A stretch of DNA of 64,000 nucleotides from Rhodococcus sp040643435 (lineage in GTDB: Bacteria; Actinomycetota; Actinomycetes; Mycobacteriales; Mycobacteriaceae). Positions 41,629 to 51,178 of this stretch are shown here, piece after piece. A model generated the notes under the pieces. That model ran no database searches and had not been told where the DNA came from. It saw only the letters and a list, made by a program, of their open reading frames with translations. Location of the stretch: positions 1-64,000 of the forward strand of contig NZ_JBEYUH010000015.1 in the NCBI RefSeq assembly GCF_040643435.1, read 5' to 3'. The position numbers and the translations under genes were made by a program. The stretch's first letter is position 1, and each line of letters opens with the position of its first letter.

Positions 41629-42544
41629 CTACGGCCACGGCCGTCGCCAGCGCCCCGGTGCCCACCCTCGCGGCCAGCCGGGCGGTCCGGCCGATGTCGG
41701 CCGGTTCCGGGGCACGTCCGTTCCCGAGCGTGCCGCGGTCCTCGACGACCCCCTGGTAGACGTTCGTGCCGCCGAGGCGCAGGCCGAGTGCACCCGCGAA
41801 CGACGCCTCCACCGGGCCGGCATTCGGGCTCGGATGCTTGTGGGCATCACGACGCCAGGCCGTGACCGCCGCACGCGGATCGTCGCCGAGCGCCGCGGTC
41901 AGAACTGCCGTCACGCGCGCGGGAACGAGATTGAGCAGGTCGTCGAATCGCGCCGCTGCCCACCCGAACCGTGCGAGGCGCGGCGTGCGATGCCCGACCC
42001 GCGCGTCGAGTGTGTTCGCCGCCCGGTAACCCAGCAGGCCCGCGGGGCCGAGCAGAGCGCCCCACCACAGCGGGGCCACCACGGCGTCGGAGGTGTTCTC
42101 CGCGACCGATTCGACGGTGGCACGGGCGATGCCACGCTCGTCCAGTCGTGACGGGTCGCGTCCCACCAGGTGCGTCACCTGGCGGCGTGCCGCAGCAAGA
42201 TCACCCTCCCGGAGCTGGGCATCGATCGTCCGCGCCTCGTGGCCGAGCGAGCGTCCACCGAGCACGACCCAGGTCGCGAGGGCCGTGACCGCGATCGACA
42301 GCACCGGGCGACGGCGGGTCGCGCGGTCGGCGACGTACCCCACAGCTCCGGCGGAACCCACCAGCACCGAGGTGAACACCACCCCGGCACCGCGGTTGTC
42401 GGCATAGAGCCGGTCCTCGGCGGCGCGCGCCAACGTTCCGAAACCGCTCACGGGATGCCACCGCTGCGGATCGCCGAAAACCTGGTCGGCAGCGTAACCG
42501 AGCGCCAGCCCGAGGGCCCTCTGCTTCACAGGATCGTTCTCCAT
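41609..42544 (-). CDS. cobD: Adenosylcobinamide-phosphate synthase CobD (CbiB)
   Basis: The 311-residue integral membrane protein joins the aminopropanol arm to adenosylcobyric acid. It has the motifs LALGYAADQVFGDPQRWHPVSGFG at the start, ARATVESVAENTSDAVVAPLWWGALLGPAG in the centre and WRRDAHKHPSPNAGPVEASFAGALGLRLGG near the end. The start at 42544 overlaps the end of the upstream cobB/C gene by 19 bases. It is the last gene of the chelatase operon. Confidence 0.93.
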   Translation of the reverse strand: MENDPVKQRALGLALGYAADQVFGDPQRWHPVSGFGTLARAAEDRLYADNRGAGVVFTSVLVGSAGAVGYVADRATRRRPVLSIAVTALATWVVLGGRSLGHEARTIDAQLREGDLAAARRQVTHLVGRDPSRLDERGIARATVESVAENTSDAVVAPLWWGALLGPAGLLGYRAANTLDARVGHRTPRLARFGWAAARFDDLLNLVPARVTAVLTAALGDDPRAAVTAWRRDAHKHPSPNAGPVEASFAGALGLRLGGTNVYQGVVEDRGTLGNGRAPEPADIGRTARLAARVGTGALATAVAVALTCRW

Positions 42545-44901
42545 GCCTCGACGAGCGCCGCCGTGGTGGCGGCATCGCGCACCGCGATGCGCACCCACTC
42601 GTCACCGAGACCGGGGAAGGTGTCGCCACGACGCAGCGCGAAACCCTTCTCCCGCAGCTTGTCCCGAGTTCCTTCGGGTACTTCCGCCAACACGAACGGG
42701 GCCGTAGCGGACGGGACCACGTGGATTCCGAGACCGGAGAGAGCGTCGACGAGAACCGCCCTGTCGGCGGTGATCTCCCGGGCGATCACGGCAGTCTCGC
42801 GTGCCGCTTCGTCGGACGCGCACGCGATCATCGCGGCAGCGGCGGGAGTCGATACCGACCAGGGTGGTTGCTGCGCAGCGAGATCCGCGATCATCTCAGG
42901 GTCGCCGACGACATACCCGGCGCGCAGACCCGGGATCGCCCAGGTCTTGGTGAGCGACCGCAGCACCACCAGCCTCGGAACGCGCCGGCCCGTCAGCGAT
43001 TCCGTCTCACCGGGAACGGCGTCCATGAACGCCTCGTCGACTACGACGACCCGCCCTGGTCGTACCAGTGCCAGGATGGTGCCGGACGGATGCAGCACCG
43101 AGGTGGGATTGGTGGGATTGCCGACGATCACCAGGTCGGCGTCCTCCGGAACCGCAGCCGGATCGAGGACGAATCCGTCCTCGCGGCGCAGCACCACACG
43201 GGTGACGTGGTGTCCCGCAGCGAGCAGGGCGGCCTCGGGCTCGGTGAACTGCGGGTGCACCACGACCGGCTTCCGCCACGGGCGTGCCCGGGCGAGCAGG
43301 GTGAACGCCTCGGCGCCTCCGGCCGTCGGGAGAACCTCCTCGATGCTGCGGCCGTGACGGGCGGCGAGGGCGGCGCGGGCGCCGCTCGGGTCGGGATAAC
43401 GATCGAGACGGTCGAGCGAGGAACGCAGGGCGTCGTCGAGCCAGGCCGGTCGCGGTCGGCGCGAGACGTTGACGGCCAGGTCGACCAGCCCTTCGGCCGC
43501 GTCGCGGTCGCCATGATGGTGCAGGTCGGGTTCGGGTGTTCGACGACGTGCCGGTGCGGAGGTGGGTTCGGGCGCGGGTTCCGCTGCCCGTGCGGCGTCC
43601 GCGAATCGTCCTGCGAGCTCGGGATGTCCGGCCCAGTGCGTGTGCAGATACGACGCGTGTACGGTCGCGGTCGCGACGCCGTCCGGCCGGCCGTCGAGCA
43701 ACCACGCCGGGGACGAGCCGGAATCGATCATGGTGCGGTGGAATTCGTGTCCGGTCACACGGCTGCCGGCAGGAGCGAGGAGAGTGTCCTGAGGGGCGAT
43801 CGCCGTGCGATAGCCGAGTGTCAGGTGCGGTGTCATCCGCGCCGAGGCGTCGAGTGCGCCCACCATCTCGTGCCCGTCGACGTCGCGTCCCAGGTAGAGC
43901 AGACCGGCACATTCGGCGACGGTCGGAACCCCCGCCGCGATCGCGTCGCGCAGGTGCGCGCGCAGAGGCGCGTTCGCGGCGAGGTCGGCGGCATGCACCT
44001 CGGGGAAGCCGCCACCGAGATAGATGCCTGCGGTGCCGGCGGGCAGTCGTTCGTCGCGGAGCGGGTCGAACGCCACGGGCCGGCATCCGTGGGCTCGCAG
44101 CAGTTCCTCGGTCTCGGTGTACCGGAAGGTGAAGGCCCGGCCACCGGCGACGGCGATCACCGGACCGTCCTCCGCGGAGGATCCCGGATCCCACGCCGTG
44201 GCCGGGAGATCCGGTGCCGCCGAGGCGATACCGACGATCTCGGCGAGATCGATGCGTTCGGCGATCTGCGTCGCAAGCCGATCGACCTGTGCTGTCGCCT
44301 CGCCGCGCTCCTCGGCCGGAACGAGTCCGAGATGCCGCGAGGGGACGGTGATACCGTCGTCGCGCCCGACGACTCCGAGGACCGGGATGCCGGTCGGTTC
44401 GAGAGCGCGGACGACCTCGTCCGAATGCCGCCGGGATCCGGCCTTGTTCAGGATCACACCGGCGATCCGTGTGCCGCGGTCGTAGGACGCCATGCCGTGC
44501 ACGATCGCCGCGATCGACCGGGAGGCATGGGAGACGTCGACGACGAGAACCACCGGCGCGGCCAGCAAAGACGCGACGTGCGCGGTGGACGCGTACCCGT
44601 CGGTGTCGATCATCCCGTCGTACAACCCCATGACGCCTTCGATCACGGCGATGCCCGCGCCGGCGGCGCCGTGCAGGAAGAGGGGAGCGACGAGGTCCTC
44701 GCCGACGAGGTGCGGGTCGAGGTTACGACCGGGCCGGCCCGTGGCGAGCGAATGGTATCCGGGATCGATGTAGTCGGGTCCGATCTTGTGGCCCGACACG
44801 ATGTGTCCGGCCCTTCGCAGAGCGGCCATGAGACCGGTGGCGACAGTCGTCTTGCCGTGCCCGGACGCGGGTGCGGCGACGACCACACGTGGAACTCTCA
44901 C
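42526..44901 (-). CDS. cobB-cobC: Fused hydrogenobyrinic acid a,c-diamide synthase (CobB) and CobC aminotransferase-like domain
   Basis: The 791-residue fusion has an N-terminal CobB part (about 1-450) with ATP loop APASGHGKTTVATGL and a type I amidotransferase domain with Cys in VAECAGLLYLG and His in GHEFHR. After a Pro/Ala/Glu linker (about 450-475) comes a PLP-dependent CobC/CobD-like domain with PLP Lys in RSLTKTWAIPGLRAGY and NPTNPTSVL. CobC-type proteins supply aminopropanol (phosphate) from threonine phosphate. GTG at 44901 overlaps cobO by 4 nt; a GTG one codon upstream is possible. Confidence 0.9.
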   Translation of the reverse strand: MRVPRVVVAAPASGHGKTTVATGLMAALRRAGHIVSGHKIGPDYIDPGYHSLATGRPGRNLDPHLVGEDLVAPLFLHGAAGAGIAVIEGVMGLYDGMIDTDGYASTAHVASLLAAPVVLVVDVSHASRSIAAIVHGMASYDRGTRIAGVILNKAGSRRHSDEVVRALEPTGIPVLGVVGRDDGITVPSRHLGLVPAEERGEATAQVDRLATQIAERIDLAEIVGIASAAPDLPATAWDPGSSAEDGPVIAVAGGRAFTFRYTETEELLRAHGCRPVAFDPLRDERLPAGTAGIYLGGGFPEVHAADLAANAPLRAHLRDAIAAGVPTVAECAGLLYLGRDVDGHEMVGALDASARMTPHLTLGYRTAIAPQDTLLAPAGSRVTGHEFHRTMIDSGSSPAWLLDGRPDGVATATVHASYLHTHWAGHPELAGRFADAARAAEPAPEPTSAPARRRTPEPDLHHHGDRDAAEGLVDLAVNVSRRPRPAWLDDALRSSLDRLDRYPDPSGARAALAARHGRSIEEVLPTAGGAEAFTLLARARPWRKPVVVHPQFTEPEAALLAAGHHVTRVVLRREDGFVLDPAAVPEDADLVIVGNPTNPTSVLHPSGTILALVRPGRVVVVDEAFMDAVPGETESLTGRRVPRLVVLRSLTKTWAIPGLRAGYVVGDPEMIADLAAQQPPWSVSTPAAAAMIACASDEAARETAVIAREITADRAVLVDALSGLGIHVVPSATAPFVLAEVPEGTRDKLREKGFALRRGDTFPGLGDEWVRIAVRDAATTAALVEAWRTIL

Positions 44902-45512
44902 CACTCGATCCCTCGCTGACCCTTCTGTCCCGCATCCATCGGATGCTTGATCTTCGTCATCTCCGTCACGAGGTCGGCGACCTCGACGAGCTTCGGATGG
45001 GCCCGGCGGCCCGTGATCATCACGTGCTGGCGCCCCGGCCGTGAAGTGAGGGTCTCGACGACCTCGTCGATGTCGATCCAACCCCATCCGATGGGATAGG
45101 TGAACTCGTCCAGCACGTACAACCCGTGCTGTTCCGCAGCGAGACGTCGCTGGATCTCGCGCCATCCGGCGAGAGCATCCGCCGCGTGATCCTCCTCGGC
45201 GCCCTCCTTTCGCGACCACGACCAGCCCGACCCCATCTTGTGCCACTCGATGGGACCGCCGGTACCCCGCTCGTCGTGCAGGCGGGCGAGAGTCTCGAAG
45301 GCCGTCTGTTCACCGAGGCGCCACTTGGCGGACTTGACGAACTGGAAGACCGCGACCGACCATCCCTGGTTCCACCCGCGCAGAGCGAGGCCGAAAGCTG
45401 CTGTCGACTTGCCTTTTCCGTCACCGGTGTTGACCATCAACAGGGGCCGGTTCCGACGCTGGCGGGTGGTGAGACCGTCGTCGGGCACGACGGTGGGTTG
45501 TCCCTGGGGCAT
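44898..45512 (-). CDS. cobO: Corrinoid adenosyltransferase
   Basis: The 204-residue CobO/CobA-type ATP:co(I)rrinoid adenosyltransferase has the reversed P-loop NTGDGKGKST at about residue 29, the FVKSAKWRLGEQ segment, LDEFTYPIGWGW and TGRRAHPKLVEVADLVTEM. It attaches the adenosyl group to cobalt. The ATG overlaps the stop of the chelatase gene by one base (TGATG). Confidence 0.94.
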   Translation of the reverse strand: MPQGQPTVVPDDGLTTRQRRNRPLLMVNTGDGKGKSTAAFGLALRGWNQGWSVAVFQFVKSAKWRLGEQTAFETLARLHDERGTGGPIEWHKMGSGWSWSRKEGAEEDHAADALAGWREIQRRLAAEQHGLYVLDEFTYPIGWGWIDIDEVVETLTSRPGRQHVMITGRRAHPKLVEVADLVTEMTKIKHPMDAGQKGQRGIEW

Positions 45513-47407
45513 CAGGCAGCCCTTTCCCTGACGATTCCGGCGAGTGCGTCGGCGTCCACCTCACCGACGGGTACGTATTCGGCGCCGAGGCGTTCGGCCA
45601 GACGGGCCGCGAGACCCATCCGGAACCGGCCGGTCTCGGAGTCCACGACGACCGAGGAGATGCCTTGCGCGGCAATGATGTCTGCGGCATCGAGGGATCG
45701 CGTGACAGCGTGATGCCCCGCGGTCGCGCGGCCATCGGTGACCACGACGAGCAGTGCCCGCCGTTCCGGGTCGCGCAGCGCGTGTTTCCGGATGGTGCTC
45801 GCAGCCTCGAGCAGTCCTTCTGCGAGCGGTGTACGTCCGCCCGCCGGAAGTTCCTGCAACCGGGCGGCCGCGACGTCGACCGAACCGGTCGGCGGAAGTA
45901 CGAGGGTGGCGCCGGTGCCGCGGAACGTCACGAGACCGACGGTGTCGCGGCGGCGGTAGGCGTCGAGCAGCAGGGACAGGACTGCCGTCTTGACCTGGAC
46001 CATCCGATTGCGTGCCGCCATCGACCCGGAGGCGTCGACGCACAGCAGCACCAGATTGGCCTCGCGGCCCTCGATGATCTTGCGGCGCAGTTGCCAGCCG
46101 TCCTTGTCGGTGACGACCGTGGCACGAATCGACGCGGGCAGGTGGACGGGACCGGAATCGCCGCGCCGGCTTCCCACGGTGCGGCCGATCGTGGTGACCG
46201 CCCGCGACCGGCGACCGGCCGCCCCGCGCCCGACCCGGTCGATGGAGAACACCTCGGTGCGATACGGATCCGACGCCGCCGACAGCGTGGTGGACGACCG
46301 GCCGGCCGAGTCGGAGGCCACGTCGCCCGCAGTTTCGCCGGGTGCGCTCTCCCCGCCACCGGGATCGTCGTCGGGGCCGGGATCGGGATCAGGGTCGGCG
46401 TCGTCCTCGCTCAGCAACTCGTCGAGCAGGTCGTCGCTGCTGGTGGGCGCATCGAAGGGATTGCGTCGCCGCCGGTGCGGCAGTGCCAGCCGCGCCGCTG
46501 CCGCGATGTCCTCGCGTGTCACTTCGGTGCGCCCGTACCACGCGGCGTGCGCGATCGCGGTGCGAGCGGTGACGAGGTCGGCGCGCATGCCGTCCACGTC
46601 GAAGGCCGCGCACACCTCGGCGATCGAGACCAGTGCGTCGTCGCTCAGCACGACCTGCGGGACGAGTTCGCGCGCGGCGACGATGCCCCGTGACCATTCG
46701 GCGTCCCGATCCGCCCAGCGGTCGGCGAATCCGGCGGGATCGGCGTCGAAGGCCATGCGTCGCCGCACGATCTCGGCACGCACCCGCGGGTCGCGGGGCG
46801 CGGCTACGTCGACGGCGAGTCCGAAGCGGTCGAGGAGTTGCGGACGCAGTTCGCCTTCTTCGGGATTCATCGTTCCGACCAGCACGAACCGGGAAGCGTG
46901 TGCGACGGACACACCGTCACGTTCGACGGTGGAACGGCCCATCGCGGCGGCGTCGAGCAGCAGATCCACGAGGTGGTCGTGCAGGAGGTTGACCTCGTCG
47001 ACGTACAGCACACCCCGATGGGCGAGGGCCAGGAGGCCGGGTTCGTATTCGGCCCTGCGTTCGGACAGTGCTTTTCCGAGATGCAGCGAGCCGGTGACAC
47101 GATCCTCCGCCGCACCGACGGGTAGTTCCACGAGCCGCACCGGCCGGATGTGCGCGGCCGCATCGGCAGGATGAGGGCCGTCCGGACAGGACGGATCGGG
47201 TGCGGTCGGATCGCACGAGAATCGGCACCCCTCCACGACGGTGACCGGCGGCAACAGTGCGGCATGGGCACGCACCGTCGTCGATTTCGCGGTGCCCTTC
47301 TCGCCGCGTACCAGCACACCGCCTATCGACGGCGACACCGCACACAGGGTCAGGGCCAGCGCGAGGTCGTCGGAACCGACCACCGCGCCGAACGGATACA
47401 CGTGCAC
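45512..47407 (-). CDS. Magnesium/cobalt chelatase ChlI-ChlD fusion
   Basis: The 631-residue protein has an N-terminal AAA+ domain (Walker A GEKGTAKST, Walker B VLYVDEVNLL, GTMNPEEGELRPQLLDRFGL), a flexible acidic/Pro linker (about 330-400), and a C-terminal von Willebrand A domain with MIDAS VDASGSM. It probably works with CobN for cobalt insertion in place of separate CobS and CobT. The GTG at 47407 has GGAGG 5 nt upstream; GTGs at 47419 and 47401 are alternatives. It is the first gene after a B12 riboswitch. Confidence 0.88.
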   Translation of the reverse strand: MHVYPFGAVVGSDDLALALTLCAVSPSIGGVLVRGEKGTAKSTTVRAHAALLPPVTVVEGCRFSCDPTAPDPSCPDGPHPADAAAHIRPVRLVELPVGAAEDRVTGSLHLGKALSERRAEYEPGLLALAHRGVLYVDEVNLLHDHLVDLLLDAAAMGRSTVERDGVSVAHASRFVLVGTMNPEEGELRPQLLDRFGLAVDVAAPRDPRVRAEIVRRRMAFDADPAGFADRWADRDAEWSRGIVAARELVPQVVLSDDALVSIAEVCAAFDVDGMRADLVTARTAIAHAAWYGRTEVTREDIAAAARLALPHRRRRNPFDAPTSSDDLLDELLSEDDADPDPDPGPDDDPGGGESAPGETAGDVASDSAGRSSTTLSAASDPYRTEVFSIDRVGRGAAGRRSRAVTTIGRTVGSRRGDSGPVHLPASIRATVVTDKDGWQLRRKIIEGREANLVLLCVDASGSMAARNRMVQVKTAVLSLLLDAYRRRDTVGLVTFRGTGATLVLPPTGSVDVAAARLQELPAGGRTPLAEGLLEAASTIRKHALRDPERRALLVVVTDGRATAGHHAVTRSLDAADIIAAQGISSVVVDSETGRFRMGLAARLAERLGAEYVPVGEVDADALAGIVRERAA

Positions 47408-47454
47408 TCCAACCTCCACAGGCTCCCGCTGGGATGTTCTCCGGGGCAAGCTGT

Positions 47455-47630
47455 TCGAAGGCCGGTATTCGGACTTCCCGGTCGGACGCCGTGCGATCGC
47501 CTTCCCGGACCGTGTGGTCCAGTGGCTGCGCGTATGCGCGTGATCGACGACTCCCGGGTCACCGCAGCGGGCCTGTGCCGGATTCTCACCGGCTTCCCGA
47601 TTATCCCCGTGAGGGGCACCTTCGATTGCC
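47455..47630 (-). promoter_or_regulatory. Cobalamin riboswitch upstream of the chelatase operon
   Basis: On the minus strand it reads GGTGCC (47620-47615), GGGAAGCCGGTGAGAATCC, CGGCACAGGCCCGCTGCGG followed by TGA, and the closing GTCCGAATACCGGCC (near 47472-47458). These are the conserved segments of the B12 aptamer, with CTGCGG in place of the usual CCACTG box. Its 3' end lies about 50 bases before the chelatase start, so control of translation or of early transcription is possible. Confidence 0.9.
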
Positions 47631-47664
47631 TTGCTGCGGCCGAGTCTAACCCCAACCCGTGGGC

Positions 47665-47670
47665 TAGGGT
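47665..47670 (+). promoter_or_regulatory. -10 element for leaderless cobL
   Basis: TAGGGT ends 8 nt before the cobL ATG at 47679 and no Shine-Dalgarno sequence is present. The cobL-cobM transcript thus starts close to its start codon and cannot carry a riboswitch of its own. Confidence 0.45.
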
Positions 47671-47678
47671 TCACCGCC

Positions 47679-48884
47679 ATGGGTTCACGCATCACCGTCG
47701 TCGGTATCGGAGCGGACGGGTGGCCGGGTGTGCCGTCGCTCGTCCGGGAACGAATACTCGCCGCCGACGTTCTGCTCGGCGGCCGGCGGCACCTCGGGCT
47801 GGTACCTGCCGGCCGTGCGATGCGCGAGCAGTGGCCGTCGCCGCTGCTGCCGGGCCTCGACGATCTCCTCGAGCGGCACGCAGGCAGGGATGTCGTCGCC
47901 CTCGCGTCGGGCGATCCGCTGGTCTCCGGGATCGGCACCACCCTGATCCGTCGACTGGGCCGCGACGCCGTGCGGGTGATCCCCGCCGTGTCCTCGGTGG
48001 CGCTCGCCCGCGCCCGCATGGGCTGGTCTGCGGAGGAATGCGAGACGGTGACCGTGGTGGGACGCGAGATCGACTCGCTGCGACGGTTTCTCACCCGCGG
48101 GCGGCGGCTCGTCGTCCTCGTCGACGGAGGGCGGGTGCCGGACGTCGCGGCGCTGCTCGCCGAGGGGGGATTCGGCCGGTCGCGGACGACGGTGCTCTCG
48201 AATCTCGGGGAGGACGCAGAATCCCGGATCGATTCGACAGCAGACGATCTCGTGAACGCATCGGTTCCGCCGTTGAGTCTGCTGTGCATCGAGGTCGACG
48301 GTTCCGCGGGGTTGTCGGCAGTGCCCGGTCTCGCCGACGAGCTGTTCGAGCACGACGGCCAGCTCAGCAAGCGGACCGTGCGCCTCGCCGCGGTATGTGC
48401 CCTCGCGCCGCGTCCGGGGGAGCTGCTGTGGGACGTCGGTGCCGGTGCCGGTTCCGTCGGAATCGAATGGGCGCGCACGCATCCCCGTTGCCGCACGATC
48501 TCGGTCGAGGGCAAGGCCGGTCGCGCCGACGCGATCGAGCGCAATGCCGCCGCGCTGGGTGTGCCGTCCACCGTGCGCGTCGTCCGCGGACCCGCCCCCG
48601 CTGCACTCGCCGGTCTCGAAGCGCCCGACGCGATCTTCGTCGGTGGGGGAGGAAGCCGTGACGGCGTGCTCGGCACATGCTGGGACGCACTGTCTCCCGG
48701 CGGAAGGCTCGTCGCGCACGCGGTGACCCTGGAGACCGAGGCCGTCCTGGTGCGGTGGTGGAAGATGCACGGCGGTGAACTCGTGCGCCTGTCCGTCGAA
48801 CACGCAGATCCGATCGGAACATTCACCGGGTGGCGCGCGCAACGACCCGTGGTGCAATGGAGTGCAGTGAAAGGTGAACGATGA
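47679..48884 (+). CDS. cobL: Precorrin-6Y C5,15-methyltransferase (decarboxylating)
   Basis: The 401-residue CbiE-CbiT fusion methylates C5 and C15 and decarboxylates the C12 acetate. The N-terminal tetrapyrrole methylase domain has VVGIGADGWPG at the start and LASGDPLVSGIG; the C-terminal Rossmann-like domain has LLWDVGAGAGSVGIEWAR. cobM overlaps it by 4 nt. It is divergent from the chelatase operon with the riboswitch DNA between them. Confidence 0.94.
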   Translation: MGSRITVVGIGADGWPGVPSLVRERILAADVLLGGRRHLGLVPAGRAMREQWPSPLLPGLDDLLERHAGRDVVALASGDPLVSGIGTTLIRRLGRDAVRVIPAVSSVALARARMGWSAEECETVTVVGREIDSLRRFLTRGRRLVVLVDGGRVPDVAALLAEGGFGRSRTTVLSNLGEDAESRIDSTADDLVNASVPPLSLLCIEVDGSAGLSAVPGLADELFEHDGQLSKRTVRLAAVCALAPRPGELLWDVGAGAGSVGIEWARTHPRCRTISVEGKAGRADAIERNAAALGVPSTVRVVRGPAPAALAGLEAPDAIFVGGGGSRDGVLGTCWDALSPGGRLVAHAVTLETEAVLVRWWKMHGGELVRLSVEHADPIGTFTGWRAQRPVVQWSAVKGER

Positions 48885-49642
48885 CCGTCCATTTCGTCGG
48901 GTCCGGACCGGGAGCGGCCGACCTGCTCACGCTGCGGGCGGTGAACCTGCTCCGCGAGGTCCCGGTGGTTCTGTACGCCGGTACCTATCTCGATGCCGAG
49001 ACCCTCTCGCACTGCCGTGACGACGCCGAACTGATCGACACGCAACATCTGGACCTCGACGAGATCACCGCCCACCTCGTCGACGCACACCGGCGCGGGC
49101 TCGATGCGGTGCGGCTGTGTTCCGGCGACCCGTCGCTGTACTCCGCGCTCACCGAACAGACGCGACGACTCGACGCCGCAGGGGTGCCCTGGGACGTCAC
49201 GCCCGGTGTTCCGGCCTACGCTGCGGCGGCCGCGGCGCTCGGTACCGAACTGACCGTTCCCGAACTCGTACAGACGGTCGTGCTGACCCGCACCCAGGCC
49301 CGGTCGACGGCGATGCCCGGCACGGAGGCGCTCGCGCGGGTCGCCGGGCTCCGGGCGAGTCTCGTCCTGCACCTGGCGATCACACGCGTCCGGGTCCTCG
49401 CCGAGGAACTCACGGTGGAGTACGGCGCCGACTGCCCCGTCGCGGTGGTCGCGTTCGCGTCGCGCCCGGGCCAGGTCGTGCTGCGCGGCACCCTCGCGGA
49501 CATCGCCGACAGTGTCGAGGCAACGGGACTGAAGCACACCGCTGTGATCGTCGTCGGACGGGCCCTCGGGGTCCGGGAGCAACCCGATGTCGCCTGCTCG
49601 CACCTCTACGACCCCGCCCGCGAACGTCACGGTCTCGGATAA
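48881..49642 (+). CDS. cobM: Precorrin-4 C11-methyltransferase
   Basis: The 253-residue tetrapyrrole methylase has VHFVGSGPGAADLLTLRA near the N-terminus, LCSGDPSLYSA and TPGVPAYAAAAAALG, as in CobM/CbiF. It acts on precorrin-4 with SAM. The ATG overlaps the cobL stop (ATGA). A TetR/MFS pair follows. Confidence 0.94.
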   Translation: MTVHFVGSGPGAADLLTLRAVNLLREVPVVLYAGTYLDAETLSHCRDDAELIDTQHLDLDEITAHLVDAHRRGLDAVRLCSGDPSLYSALTEQTRRLDAAGVPWDVTPGVPAYAAAAAALGTELTVPELVQTVVLTRTQARSTAMPGTEALARVAGLRASLVLHLAITRVRVLAEELTVEYGADCPVAVVAFASRPGQVVLRGTLADIADSVEATGLKHTAVIVVGRALGVREQPDVACSHLYDPARERHGLG

Positions 49643-49678
49643 CGCTTCATCCTCGCGCCGGACCTGTTGACAAGCCGG

Positions 49679-49721
49679 GGGTGAACACCGTTCACTCGGT
49701 CAGGGTGAACGGTGTTCACCC
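49679..49721. promoter_or_regulatory. Paired palindromic operators upstream of the MFS/TetR pair
   Basis: Two palindromes, GTGAAC-ACC-GTTCAC (49681-49695) and GTGAAC-GGT-GTTCAC (49705-49719), are exact reverse complements of each other, giving a 17-base-arm inverted repeat with a 9-base centre. Their 24-base period would place two repressor dimers nearly on one face of the helix. TTGACA at 49667-49672 lies just upstream, so binding would cover the promoter. The TetR gene two genes on is the likely binder. Confidence 0.7.
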
Positions 49722-49747
49722 TGATGGGCGACAACGGAGATGGGGAC

Positions 49748-51178
49748 ATGGCACGAACGACATCGGCGTCGAGCACCACGATCACGACGCTGCTGAGCCT
49801 GGCCGGCCTCGTCGCGGCCCTGCAGACCACGCTGGTCATTCCGCTGCTCCCGGACTTCCCCGAGATCCTGGACGCCTCGGCCGGCGCCGCGACCTGGCTG
49901 GTCACCATCACGCTGCTGACCGGAGCGGTCGCCACGCCCATCGTCTCCCGCTCCGCCGACATGTTCGGCAAGCGCCGGATGATGGTGCTGTCGCTGGCCA
50001 TGATGATCGTGGGGTCGCTGATCGCCGCGCTCGGCGGGAGCTACCTCGCGGTCCTCATCGGGCGCGCCCTGCAGGGCTTCTCCTCGGCGCTCATCCCCGT
50101 CGCCATGGCAGTACTGCGCGACCTGCTGCCCCGCGAGAAGGTCGCCGGCGCGGTGGCGCTGACCAGCGCCACGATGGGCATCGGCGGCGCCCTGGGACTG
50201 CCCGCAGCGGGCATTCTCTACGACACCCTGGGGTGGGCGTCGGTCTTCTACGTCTCGGCGGCTGCCGGTGTGCTCCTCCTCGTCGGCATCCTCGTCACGG
50301 TTCCGGCGAGCGCATCCGGTGCCCGGGGCCGCTTCGACCTCGTCGGCGCAGTGTTGCTGTCGCTCGCGCTGGTGGCGCTGCTCCTCGGCATCTCGAAGGG
50401 CCCGGTGTGGGGCTGGTCGAGTCCGCAGACCCTGGTGAGCCTGGGGGCGGCCGCCGTCGTCCTCGCGCTCTGGGTGCCCTACGAACTGCGTGTGCCCGTT
50501 CCCATGATCGACCTGCGGGTCTCGTCCCACCGGCCCGTTCTGCTCACCAACCTCGCGGGGCTGTTCGTCGGCTTCGCGGCGTACGCGAACACGCTCTCCA
50601 CCACGCAGCAACTGCAACTCCCCGAGGTCACCGGTTTCGGATTCGGACTCAGCGCAGCGACCGCGGGACTGTGCATGGTTCCGGGCGGACTCACGATGCT
50701 CGTCGTCTCTCCGTTGTCGGCCCGCCTGACCGCACGCTTCGGTGGCCGCACCACACTCCTGGCCGCGGGCCTGCTCATGACCGTGGCCTACGGATTCCGG
50801 ATGGCTTTCGACGACACGGTGGCGCTCATCATCATCGGCAGTGTCCTCGTCAGCATCGGCAACGCGATGGCCTTCGCCACCATGCCGGCACTCATCATGG
50901 GAGCCGTCCCGCTTTCCGAGACCGCTGCGGCCAACGGTCTCAACAGCCTGCTCCGGACGATCGGATCATCGGGTATGAGTGCGGTGGTCGCAGCCTTGGT
51001 CGCCGGTCTCACCGTCGAGGTGGCCGGGACGGTCTTCCCGTCCCACAGTGCCTTCACGGTGATGTTCGCGATCGCGGGCGTCGCGACGTTCTCCGCCGGC
51101 CTGGCAGCCGTGTTCCTTCCCCGGCATCGACCGTCGACGGCGAGCGTCGCGGACGTATCAGTGGAGGCGAAGGCATAA
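49748..51178 (+). CDS. MFS drug/efflux transporter, DHA2-like
   Basis: The 476-residue polytopic protein has about 14 membrane segments. Motif A appears as SRSADMFGKRRMMVL and motif C-like Gly/Pro stretches as ATMGIGGALGLPAAGILYDTLGW, typical of DHA2 proton antiporters such as EmrB/QacA. The start has GGAGATGGGG 3-13 nt upstream. The TetR gene starts directly after the TAA. Probably exports a toxic amphiphile; no link to B12 is evident. Confidence 0.85.
   Translation: MARTTSASSTTITTLLSLAGLVAALQTTLVIPLLPDFPEILDASAGAATWLVTITLLTGAVATPIVSRSADMFGKRRMMVLSLAMMIVGSLIAALGGSYLAVLIGRALQGFSSALIPVAMAVLRDLLPREKVAGAVALTSATMGIGGALGLPAAGILYDTLGWASVFYVSAAAGVLLLVGILVTVPASASGARGRFDLVGAVLLSLALVALLLGISKGPVWGWSSPQTLVSLGAAAVVLALWVPYELRVPVPMIDLRVSSHRPVLLTNLAGLFVGFAAYANTLSTTQQLQLPEVTGFGFGLSAATAGLCMVPGGLTMLVVSPLSARLTARFGGRTTLLAAGLLMTVAYGFRMAFDDTVALIIIGSVLVSIGNAMAFATMPALIMGAVPLSETAAANGLNSLLRTIGSSGMSAVVAALVAGLTVEVAGTVFPSHSAFTVMFAIAGVATFSAGLAAVFLPRHRPSTASVADVSVEAKA

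Noticed and set aside
45512..49630. Very long frame (1372 codons) suggesting a giant chelatase
   Set aside because: Recognisable chelatase sequence starts only near 47400; the upstream part is antisense to cobL and cobM and covers a riboswitch.
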